Source of the DNA: Bacillota bacterium
GTDB lineage: Bacteria; Bacillota; Clostridia; Peptostreptococcales; Acidaminobacteraceae
Assembly (NCBI GenBank): GCA_030529205.1
Contig: JAUMXJ010000003.1
Location: 1 to 6,115, forward strand
Reading direction: 5' to 3'
DNA: 6,115 bases
The notes under the pieces are model-generated. The model ran no database searches. It was not told where the DNA came from and saw only the letters and a program-made list of their open reading frames with translations. Below are positions 1 to 4,761 of this stretch, one piece after another. Each line of letters starts with the position of its first letter. The first letter of the stretch is position 1. The translations under genes and the position numbers were made by a program.

Positions 1-78
1 CCTGCCGGACTTTTATCCTCTCCGGCTCTTATCCTGCCGAACTTTTACCCTCTCCGAATTTTTATCCTCATCGGATTC
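1..78. repeat. Degenerate 16-17 bp tandem repeat, cut by left window edge
   Basis: About five consecutive units are seen on the plus strand: 1-15 (CCTGCCGGACTTTTA), 16-31 (TCCTCTCCGGCTCTTA), 32-47 (TCCTGCCGAACTTTTA), 48-64 (CCCTCTCCGAATTTTTA) and a decayed 65-78 (TCCTCATCGGATTC). Units 1 and 3 resemble each other (TCCTGCCG), as do units 2 and 4 (CCTCTCCG), so there is a 32-33 bp higher-order period. The array begins six bases or so beyond the stop codon of the channel-like gene, on its downstream side, and continues out of the window. Its total length and role cannot be judged. It does not form an obvious intrinsic terminator. Confidence 0.7.
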
Positions 79-84
79 GCTTCG

Positions 85-1101
85 CTACTCCCTGCCCTCC
101 GCCGTATGAAAATCTCGTTCGCCGTCATCGTCAGCAAGTTCACGAAGTGCGATAATCTGCTCCGGCGTACCCAGGACAATAATGGAATCCCCCGGACGAA
201 ACGCTTCATTCGGATCCGGATTGAAACGAATCTCAGTGGAATCCTTTTTCTTGGTCGCGAGAACGGTCAAGCCGATTTTTTGCGGAATCTGGACCTGTTT
301 GAGCGATTGATTGCACATCGAAGAAGCCGCACCGATCATGATGTCCTCCAAGTCCAGCTCCACATCCCCCGCCCTGGTGATGGTATCGAGAAAGCTGATG
401 ATTGTCGGACGAAGCACCAGAGATGCCATGCGATTGCCGCCGATTTCATTCGAGGAGACCGTATTGTCCGCTCCCGCCTTGAGCAGTTTTTCGCGTGCAT
501 TTTTCTCGATGGCGCGCGACACAATATACAAATCCTTATTCATATGCCTCGCAGTCAACACGGCGACAATATTGTCCGCATCCGTATGAAGCGTGCTGAT
601 AAAACCGGACGCCTTCTCAATGCCGGCGCGCATAAGCACCTCTTCCATGGTGGCGTCGCCGAGCAGCACCGGAATCTCCTTTTCCAAAATCGCCTCGAAT
701 TTTTCCTTGTCCTTCTCTATGATGACAAAATCCTTTTTCGAGTGCTGAAAACGCTTGATCATCACGTCGGAGCTCTCGCTTGCGCCCGCGATGATGATAT
801 GCTTCTCCATCTGCTCGATTTTCTTTTTCATCGCCTTATTCCTCCAAATGCTCTTGAAATTGCTCTCCAGAATAATGATTTCCAATGATGTAAAGGTATA
901 ACCCACGATTCCGATTCCGCCGAAGATGACAAAGATGGAAAAAACCTTCGCCATCGGCGTCATATCGACAACCTCTTTGTAGCCCACGGTCGATATGGTG
1001 ATAATCGTCATATACAGCGCATCGGTAAAAGTGATTCCGAGCATCAACCAATACCCGACGGTCGATATGGTGATTAAAAGAAACAGACTGAAAAAATCCA
1101 T
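85..1101 (-). CDS. Two-TM potassium-channel-like protein with TrkA/RCK domains
   Basis: This is a 338-residue membrane protein of the 2TM-pore plus RCK type (MthK/TrkA-N ion channel family), expected to conduct or gate K+ across the cytoplasmic membrane. Seen: a TM helix at about 3-22, a pore-loop region with TISTVGYKEV at 35-44, a second TM at about 52-78, a basic linker, a Rossmann-like RCK-N domain starting KHIIIAG (100-106) with LLGDAT (147-151), and a C-terminal TrkA-C-like part (about 262-320, FRPGDSIIVLG). The start at 1101 is chosen because GGAAGAG lies 6 bases upstream and it places TM1 at the N-terminus. An ATG at 1173 would overlap the upstream gene by 8 bases and add an unlikely hydrophilic tail. 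Two key motifs are atypical: the filter reads TVGYK instead of TVGYG, and the dinucleotide GxGxxG motif reads GASESS (106-111), although the following acidic residue (E129) is kept. It is probably co-transcribed with the 121-residue gene 64 bases upstream. The family is clear; conductance and ligand are not. Confidence 0.88.
   Translation of the reverse strand: MDFFSLFLLITISTVGYWLMLGITFTDALYMTIITISTVGYKEVVDMTPMAKVFSIFVIFGGIGIVGYTFTSLEIIILESNFKSIWRNKAMKKKIEQMEKHIIIAGASESSDVMIKRFQHSKKDFVIIEKDKEKFEAILEKEIPVLLGDATMEEVLMRAGIEKASGFISTLHTDADNIVAVLTARHMNKDLYIVSRAIEKNAREKLLKAGADNTVSSNEIGGNRMASLVLRPTIISFLDTITRAGDVELDLEDIMIGAASSMCNQSLKQVQIPQKIGLTVLATKKKDSTEIRFNPDPNEAFRPGDSIIVLGTPEQIIALRELADDDGERDFHTAEGRE
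986..1074 (-). repeat. 17-bp direct repeat pair within the channel gene
   Basis: The 17-mer ACGGTCGATATGGTGAT (plus strand) occurs at 986-1002 and again at 1058-1074, exactly 72 bases (24 codons) apart and in the same frame. Both copies encode ITISTVGY: residues 10-17 in TM1 and residues 34-41 in the selectivity-filter loop. The GTxGY-like peptide in TM1 is, from memory, not rare in this family, so the protein similarity may be old, but identical codons over 17 bases are unexpected. Confidence 0.8.
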
Positions 1102-1165
1102 TTGATTCTCTTCCTTTTCATTGATTCCATTCCGCCCTCCCGCTTCGACACATACCGGATTCTTC

Positions 1166-1531
1166 TCAGTCATCCAAATCCGGCTCCTCAATCGTGGAAA
1201 CCTCATAATAATCCGAGATGATTCCGTCATCATTGCAGTAGATCTTAAAATACATACCATGACGCGTATCATAAAATACAAAGGTGTCACTCTCCCTCGG
1301 TACGGGGTACGCGTAATCCCCGATGCGATGATTCACCAGACGGCATTCAAATTCATACTGTTTCGCAACATATACAAGCACCCGCTGCCGATTCAGCAGG
1401 AACGCCTTCTGCCTGTATGCGCTTCTGACACCCGCATAAACCGTCAGAAGCACGACCGTGAGCAGAATGAGGAAGAATAAGACCAACACTGTTTTTTTAT
1501 TTTTCTTTTTGACAAACGGTCCGCTGTCCAT
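1166..1531 (-). CDS. Hypothetical single-pass membrane protein, 121 aa
   Basis: I do not recognise this family. Seen: a short Lys-rich N-terminus (KKKNKK, 8-13), one strong hydrophobic segment (about 14-34) and a mixed soluble domain of about 85 residues rich in Tyr and Phe, ending in an acidic tail (EEPDLDD, 115-121). The Lys-rich start followed by a hydrophobic helix suggests an N-in/C-out signal anchor; no lipobox cysteine is present. There are only two cysteines (63, 99), both in the soluble part. The start at 1531 is preferred because GGAG lies 7 bases upstream, while the ATG at 1537 is almost touching that site. The open frame extends further upstream, but those starts lie in or before the promoter. 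It is the first gene of a probable two-gene unit with the channel-like gene, so a partner or accessory role is possible but only inferred from position. Confidence 0.72.
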   Translation of the reverse strand: MDSGPFVKKKNKKTVLVLFFLILLTVVLLTVYAGVRSAYRQKAFLLNRQRVLVYVAKQYEFECRLVNHRIGDYAYPVPRESDTFVFYDTRHGMYFKIYCNDDGIISDYYEVSTIEEPDLDD

Positions 1532-1555
1532 ATGCATTCTCCATGATATGCTTTT

Positions 1556-1583
1556 ATTATAATATATATGAAGATTTTGAAAA
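1556..1583 (-). promoter_or_regulatory. Sigma-70 type promoter for the 121-aa gene / channel unit
   Basis: On the minus strand a perfect -10 TATAAT (1556-1561) follows a -35-like TTTTCA (1578-1583) with a 16 bp spacer. The transcript would start about 20 bases before the ATG at 1531. The -35 lies inside the T-run of the preceding flavodoxin terminator. Confidence 0.6.
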
Positions 1584-1612
1584 AGGAAAATCCCTCCTGT
1601 ATGCGGAGGGAT
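1578..1612 (-). terminator. Intrinsic terminator of the flavodoxin-like gene
   Basis: On the minus strand, ATCCCTCC (1605-1612) and GGAGGGAT (1590-1597) form a perfect 8-bp GC-rich stem with a 7-base loop, followed by a T-rich run (TTTTCCTTTTTC). It lies 56 bases after the flavodoxin stop codon. The plus strand has the same hairpin but only an A-rich stretch before it, and no plus-strand gene ends here. Confidence 0.85.
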
Positions 1613-1667
1613 GATTATCGGATATCGCCACAGCGTATCACCTTTAAACACCGAAGAAGACTGTCGC

Positions 1668-2147
1668 CTACTCGGCTTGGAGCACGCTCTTCAGAAAAGG
1701 TGCAATCAACTCGAGAGAATCCGGCCGTTCTCCTGTTTTGAGTGCCAAACCTTCTCGAACAACGGAATCCGGACACTCCGCACGCATATCTTCCACGACA
1801 CGCCCGATTCCTCCGCCTCCGTGGGTACAAAACGGGATGAGGATTTTTCCGCGGAGATCGCAATGTCTCAAAAATGTGCGAACAGGCGGAGCGAAAGTTT
1901 GAATCCAATTTGGAGAACCGACAAATACGATATCCGCATCTCCTACCGGGTCCAACCCTTCCGCCAGGGCAGGACAGAGCCTGTCCTCCACTTCGTTCTT
2001 CAATTCTCTCAAAGCGGCATGTTCATCAAAAGAATAGCGTTTTTCCGGAACAAGCTCCCTGATCTCGGCACCTGTCATTCGGGCGATTTCTTCCGCCATC
2101 TTGCGCGTCAAGCCCGAAAACGAATAGTATACGACAATTGCTTTCAT
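1668..2147 (-). CDS. Flavodoxin-like FMN protein (flavodoxin family)
   Basis: This 159-residue cytoplasmic protein has the flavodoxin fold and should bind FMN and act in one- or two-electron transfer or as a small flavin-dependent reductase. Seen: the first strand and phosphate-binding loop MKAIVVYYSFSGLTRKMAEEIA-type pattern at 1-22 (SGLT at 11-14), the 70s-80s loop GSPNWIQTFAPPVRTFL (77-93), typical of the subfamily with a Trp near the flavin, and PFCTHGGGGIGRVVEDM (105-121), another subfamily signature. The start at 2147 has an excellent AAAGGAG 5 bases upstream; the in-frame ATG at 2183 would fall at the promoter -10. Length fits the family (about 150-170). It is downstream of rubrerythrin but has its own promoter and terminator. 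A shared redox or oxidative-stress role is plausible but inferred. The physiological partner is unknown. Confidence 0.88.
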   Translation of the reverse strand: MKAIVVYYSFSGLTRKMAEEIARMTGAEIRELVPEKRYSFDEHAALRELKNEVEDRLCPALAEGLDPVGDADIVFVGSPNWIQTFAPPVRTFLRHCDLRGKILIPFCTHGGGGIGRVVEDMRAECPDSVVREGLALKTGERPDSLELIAPFLKSVLQAE

Positions 2148-2165
2148 ATCAACTCCTTTACTACA

Positions 2166-2175
2166 AACAATTGTT
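2166..2175. promoter_or_regulatory. Palindrome AACAATTGTT, candidate operator
   Basis: A perfect 10-bp palindrome sits 10 bases downstream of the flavodoxin -10 box and 18 bases upstream of the start codon, so a bound protein would block initiation. The position is operator-like, but a palindrome this short and AT-rich can arise by chance; no regulator is identified. Confidence 0.35.
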
Positions 2176-2185
2176 AATCGCACAT

Positions 2186-2214
2186 ATTATACAAAAAAAC
2201 CTGCACCGCCGAAA
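2186..2214 (-). promoter_or_regulatory. Promoter for the flavodoxin-like gene (strong -10, weak -35)
   Basis: On the minus strand a perfect TATAAT (2186-2191) lies about 39 bases before the ATG. The position 17 bp upstream (2209-2214) reads TTTCGG, a poor -35, located within the loop of the rubrerythrin terminator. The weak -35 suggests either low basal activity or an activator. Confidence 0.5.
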
Positions 2215-2224
2215 CGAATGCAGG
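2193..2224 (-). terminator. Intrinsic terminator of rubrerythrin
   Basis: On the minus strand CCTGCA (2219-2224) pairs with TGCAGG (2200-2205) around a 13-base loop and is followed at once by seven T (2193-2199). It ends the rubrerythrin transcript about 100 bases past its stop codon. The plus strand also carries a T-rich tail after the hairpin (CTCCTTTTTT, to about 2234), so it could act in both directions. Confidence 0.8.
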
Positions 2225-2323
2225 CTCCTTTTTTCTTCGGAATCAAGATTTAAACCATTTTTAAGTATATTTCAGAATATATCTCGGGTCATTCCGGGTC
2301 ATGTCCGATCGTGTCGATGACCT

Positions 2324-2866
2324 CTAATAATTCTCCATGTGAATTTCGAAGAACGACTGCGGATGATTACATGCCGCACAAACCTTCGGAGCTTTGGTGC
2401 CGACCACGATATGACCGCAGTTTCTGCACTCCCAGACCTTCACTTCACTCTTTTCAAAAACTTCAGCCATTTCGACGTTTTTGAGAAGAGCCCTGTAACG
2501 TTCCTCGTGGTGTTTCTCGATCGCCGCCACAAGTCTGAACTTCACGGCAAGAGCTTTGAACCCTTCCTCTTCCGCTGTCTTGGCAAACCCTTCATACATA
2601 TCGGTCCATTCATAGTTCTCTCCCTCCGCCGCAGCCAGAAGATTCTGTGCGGTGTCTCCGAGACCGTTGAGCTCCTTAAACCACATTTTCGCATGTTCTC
2701 TTTCATTTTCCGCCGTTTTCAGGAAAAGTGCCGCAATCTGTTCAAATCCCTGCTCTTGTGCGACGGAAGCGAAATATGTGTATTTGTTTCTCGCCTCCGA
2801 CTCCCCTGCAAAAGCCGCCTGAAGATTTTTCTCTGTCTGAGTTCCCGCATATTTATTCGGATTCAT
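2324..2866 (-). CDS. rbr: Rubrerythrin
   Basis: This 180-residue cytoplasmic non-heme iron peroxidase reduces H2O2 in anaerobes, taking electrons through its rubredoxin domain. Seen: an N-terminal ferritin-like four-helix domain with the diiron motifs [12 protein letters not shown] (18-29, ligand E22), ENEREH (53-58, E55 and H58), YEWTDMY (85-91) and IEKHHEERY (116-124, E117 and H120); then a C-terminal rubredoxin domain with CRNCGH (147-152) and CAACNH (163-168), giving the four Cys for FeS4. Length is close to the family norm (about 180-195). D89 falls where the Desulfovibrio protein, as I recall it, has the redox-switching Glu97; Asp occurs there in other clostridial sequences, so this is a variant rather than a defect. 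The start has GGGAGG 6 bases upstream. The gene stands alone, with its own terminator and an inverted repeat in the leader that may be a control site. Confidence 0.96.
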   Translation of the reverse strand: MNPNKYAGTQTEKNLQAAFAGESEARNKYTYFASVAQEQGFEQIAALFLKTAENEREHAKMWFKELNGLGDTAQNLLAAAEGENYEWTDMYEGFAKTAEEEGFKALAVKFRLVAAIEKHHEERYRALLKNVEMAEVFEKSEVKVWECRNCGHIVVGTKAPKVCAACNHPQSFFEIHMENY

Positions 2867-2890
2867 ACATGCCTCCCTTATTTTAAAATC

Positions 2891-2913
2891 ACAAATCTGT
2901 CCCTTTGATTTGT
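2891..2913. promoter_or_regulatory. Inverted repeat upstream of rubrerythrin, candidate operator
   Basis: ACAAATC (2891-2897) and GATTTGT (2907-2913) are perfect 7-bp arms separated by 9 bases. The site lies 25 bases upstream of the rubrerythrin ATG and just downstream of a candidate -10 (TAGAAT on the minus strand, 2920-2925), so it would cover the transcription start. No convincing -35 is seen. Repressor binding is inferred; it does not match the PerR consensus as I know it. Confidence 0.4.
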
Positions 2914-2981
2914 ATCTTCATTCTATCACCGCGACTCCTCCCTTCACCAGAGCAAAAGCCTTACAATACAAGGAAAATCCC

Positions 2982-3008
2982 TATTAATAATAAGTATTAT
3001 TATTAATA
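2982..3008. repeat. 11-bp all-A/T inverted repeat in divergent intergenic region
   Basis: TATTAATAATA (2982-2992) and TATTATTAATA (2998-3008) are perfect inverted arms around a 5-base centre (AGTAT). The element ends 9 bases upstream of the thi promoter -35, in the region where UP elements contact the alpha subunit. It lacks G/C, so it is not a terminator. It may stimulate the thi promoter or bind a protein. Confidence 0.55.
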
Positions 3009-3017
3009 AAATGGAGG

Positions 3018-3046
3018 TTGCAATGCGGGATATGCTGTGATATATT
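3018..3046 (+). promoter_or_regulatory. Promoter of the thi operon
   Basis: TTGCAA (3018-3023) and TATATT (3041-3046) are separated by exactly 17 bp. The start would be near 3052-3054, which is the first base or so of the TPP aptamer, so the position agrees independently with the RNA below. A perfect TTGACA at 3052-3057 has no -10 at the right distance and is probably chance. Confidence 0.65.
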
Positions 3047-3053
3047 TTCACTT

Positions 3054-3140
3054 GACACGGGGAGCTGTACGGCTGAGAGGTAGAGTTGAAATACCCTACG
3101 ACCCGAAACCTGATTTGGATAATGCCAACGTAGGGATTGC
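3054..3140 (+). ncRNA. TPP riboswitch aptamer (THI element)
   Basis: This leader RNA binds thiamin pyrophosphate. The conserved blocks are present and in order: CGGGGAGC (3058-3065), GGCTGAGAGG (3071-3080), ATACCCTACGACCC (3091-3104), AACCTGATTTGGATAATGCC (3107-3126) and ACGTAGGGA (3128-3136). The HMP-binding CUGAGA block and the pyrophosphate-side UAAUGCC block both match the family. The P3 arm is very short (AGC/GCT around a 6-base loop). An intrinsic terminator follows directly, so this is an OFF switch acting by premature termination. It precedes thiM and should control the whole thi operon. Confidence 0.96.
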
Positions 3141-3152
3141 GAGTATTATTCA
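3116..3152 (+). promoter_or_regulatory. Predicted antiterminator hairpin of the TPP riboswitch
   Basis: TGGATAATGC (3116-3125), part of the conserved aptamer core, can pair with GTATTATTCA (3143-3152), the 5' arm of the terminator, over 10 consecutive base pairs including two G-T wobbles and a 17-base loop. The terminator needs the same 5' arm, and the folded aptamer needs TTGG/CCAA (3115-3118 with 3125-3128), so the two states exclude one another. Confidence 0.6.
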
Positions 3153-3174
3153 CGGGAATAATGCTCTTTTTTTT
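3141..3174 (+). terminator. Riboswitch-controlled intrinsic terminator
   Basis: GAGTATTATTC (3141-3151) and GAATAATGCTC (3156-3166) form an 11-bp stem with one T-G pair and a 4-base loop (ACGG), followed by eight T (3167-3174). It lies immediately after the aptamer and 82 bases before thiM, so it ends transcription when TPP is bound. Confidence 0.93.
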
Positions 3175-3256
3175 ATTCCCGCACACGCCCTTCCGCGACA
3201 TGTTTCCGCCGAATAATCCAAAATATTGAAAAATCCGAACAGGATCCGGGAGGGTT

Positions 3257-4036
3257 ATGCATCTGATTCATATTATTTCAAACGAAGTTTCTCTGAACCT
3301 TGTCGTCAACAGCGTCCTCGCCTCAGGCGGAACGGCAATCTGCGCAACGGCTCCGGAAGAAGTACAGGAGATCACCGAAATCTCCGATGCGCTCGTCCTC
3401 AATACCGGCATCCCCGGCGAAATCAAATTCCGATCCTTGTTGTCGGCCGGGAAAAAAGCCAATGCCGTAGGTATCCCGGTGGTGCTCGATCCGGTCGGTG
3501 TAGGCGCATCAAGCTTTCGAAACGAAGGAATCAAGCTGCTTCTGAACTCCGTCCGCTTCGCCTGCATCAAGGGAAATTACGCGGAAATCGCATACCTCTG
3601 CGGCATCAACAATTTTACCGGAGGAGTTGACGCCGGATCATGCGAATCTACAAACACGCTGAAAAATGAGATGAAACGACTCTCCCGCGAGTTGAACTGC
3701 ACCGTCATTGCAACCGGCAGGACGACCATTCAGGTGACGCCTTCTGACGCGGAAGAATCCTACGTGACGGAAGTAGCGGGGGGCAGTGCGCTCCTCTCCA
3801 AAATCACCGGGAGCGGATGCGTTCTCACGGCTTTACTCGGACTTTTTCTCGCCGGTGCGGAGGAAGCGGAGAGATCCGAAAAAATCACGGATTGTCTCAG
3901 ATACTACAAAGACTGTGCGGAGGAGGCGGAACAATATGTACATGCCCCTCATTTGGGAACGGGATCCTTTCAAACGGCGTTGATTGATGCCATGAGCAGA
4001 AGAAGCGGAGTGTTTTCGACCGCAGACAAAAAATAA
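3257..4036 (+). CDS. thiM: Hydroxyethylthiazole kinase ThiM
   Basis: This 259-residue cytoplasmic kinase phosphorylates 4-methyl-5-(2-hydroxyethyl)thiazole with ATP, salvaging the thiazole half of thiamin. Seen: the ITN-type block near the N-terminus (HIISNEVSLN, 5-14), DALVLNTGIP (44-53), the core DPVGVGASSFR (78-88), IKGNYAEI (104-111), ATGRTTIQV (152-160) and the anion-hole/catalytic ITGSGC (183-188, Cys188), followed by a helical C-terminus with GTGSFQ (234-239). Compared with the Bacillus enzyme (about 270 residues) the N-terminus starts some 10-18 residues later, and the usual TGxxDxV block has Thr in place of Asp. The start at 3257 is the only one available: an in-frame TGA lies about 30 bases upstream, and GGGAGGG sits tightly 2-4 bases before the ATG. 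It is the first gene after the TPP riboswitch, followed 61 bases later by thiE. Confidence 0.93.
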   Translation: MHLIHIISNEVSLNLVVNSVLASGGTAICATAPEEVQEITEISDALVLNTGIPGEIKFRSLLSAGKKANAVGIPVVLDPVGVGASSFRNEGIKLLLNSVRFACIKGNYAEIAYLCGINNFTGGVDAGSCESTNTLKNEMKRLSRELNCTVIATGRTTIQVTPSDAEESYVTEVAGGSALLSKITGSGCVLTALLGLFLAGAEEAERSEKITDCLRYYKDCAEEAEQYVHAPHLGTGSFQTALIDAMSRRSGVFSTADKK

Positions 4037-4049
4037 TCTCGCCGTCATG

Positions 4050-4090
4050 GAAAATCAGAGAAAGTCAGGACAAAGACAGGAAAAATCAGG
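4050..4090 (+). repeat. Purine-rich 10-11 bp degenerate repeats before thiE
   Basis: Four near-copies stand in a row in the 61-base thiM-thiE gap: AAAATCAG (4051-4058), AAAGTCAGG (4061-4069), CAAAGACAGG (4071-4080) and AAAAATCAGG (4081-4090). The last copy runs directly into AGGAGG, the thiE ribosome binding site. They may simply be duplicated Shine-Dalgarno-like sequence. Confidence 0.5.
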
Positions 4091-4097
4091 AGGAAAT

Positions 4098-4732
4098 ATG
4101 AGAGAAAAACTGCGTCTTTACGGAATCCTGGGATGCTCGGGAATTCCTCATCCGATGATACGCATGGTCGAAAGCGCCATCGAAGGCGGCATGACCATGT
4201 TCCAGCTCAGAGAAAAAAACTGTCGCATGACGAACTGTTGGAGACGGCCGTCGCCCTCAATAAACTCTGCAAAAAACACCGAATCCCGTTCATTGTGAAC
4301 GACAGCGTCGAACTCTGTCTCAAGGCGGATGCGGACGGCGTTCACCTGGGACAGGAGGACGGGTCTCTTACGGAGGCGAGAAAAATCCTCGGTCCTTCAA
4401 AAATCATTGGCGCAACCGCACACAATCTGGAGGAGGCGCTCAGGGCGGAGAGCGAGGGGGCGGACTATATCGGTGTGGGAGCCGCTTTCGGATCCAAGAC
4501 CAAAATGGTTTCCGGAGCCATCGATCTGAATGAATACAATCGCATCACGCAACAAGTGCACATCCCGGTTGTCGCCATCGGCGGCATCCACGCGGGAAAT
4601 ATCGATGCACTGTATGACAGAGGAATTTCAGGGGTGTCGGTGATATCCGCAATTTTCGGAGATTCGCATACGAGCCCGGAGAAAATCCGTGACAACGCCC
4701 TCGTACTGCGCAGGCTCGCGGAACACCTGTAA
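4098..4732 (+). CDS. thiE: Thiamine-phosphate synthase ThiE, split by a -1 frame change
   Basis: ThiE joins HMP-pyrophosphate and thiazole phosphate to give thiamin monophosphate. The gene begins at ATG 4098, with AGGAGG 4 bases upstream, and reads 41 codons to LREKN (37-41), where it must change frame by -1 at A AAA AAC (4214-4220). Without a change, translation stops at 4296-4298 (66 residues). After it, the second frame is open to TAA 4730-4732 and carries FIVNDSVEL, DGVHLGQED, GADYIGVGAAFGSKTK, VVAIGGI and GVSVISAIFGD, all ThiE phosphate- and substrate-binding blocks of the TIM barrel. The joined product would be 211 residues, the normal ThiE length, reading LREKN-LSHDELL across the junction as in intact homologues. 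An alternative is one missing A (seven instead of eight), giving LREKK-LSHDELL. The N-terminal YGILGCSG replaces the common LYLVTD. Whether the gene is recoded, recently broken or misread in sequencing cannot be settled here. Confidence 0.87.
4214..4220 (+). other. Slippery heptamer A AAA AAC in thiE
   Basis: The zero frame reads GAA AAA AAC, so the heptamer has the exact X XXY YYZ phase needed for -1 slippage. Slippage leads into CTG TCG CAT GAC, the frame holding the rest of ThiE. The site lies in a run of seven A (4213-4219). No strong upstream Shine-Dalgarno-like stimulator is seen. Downstream, only weak pairing is visible (for example the palindrome GACGGCCGTC at about 4243-4252). Confidence 0.5.
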
Positions 4733-4761
4733 TACAGATCAACATAAAGACAAGGAGAAAC

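Noticed and set aside
1..888. Plus-strand frame open from the window edge to 888, antisense to the channel gene
   Set aside because: It lies opposite a well-supported coding region, is Arg- and His-rich as antisense frames of GC-richer genes often are, has no RBS at its ATG (106) and shows no recognisable domain.
2297..2322. Inverted repeat GGTCAT/ATGACC after the rubrerythrin stop as a terminator
   Set aside because: The stem is only 6 bp with a 14-base loop and no T-run follows on the minus strand; the true terminator is at 2193-2224.
2339..2908. Plus-strand frame of 189 codons across rubrerythrin
   Set aside because: It is completely antisense to rubrerythrin, whose motifs are unmistakable, and lacks a convincing ribosome binding site.
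3011..3040. Short upstream ORF (ATG 3011, nine codons, TGA) before the riboswitch
   Set aside because: It overlaps the predicted -35 and spacer of the thi promoter, so it would not be transcribed from that promoter, and no upstream gene reads in.
3052..3057. Perfect -35 hexamer TTGACA
   Set aside because: No -10-like sequence stands 15-19 bases downstream; the bases belong to the start of the TPP aptamer.
3175..3256. Stretch between the riboswitch terminator and thiM
   Set aside because: Searched for a second hairpin, promoter or small gene; nothing convincing beyond the thiM ribosome binding site.
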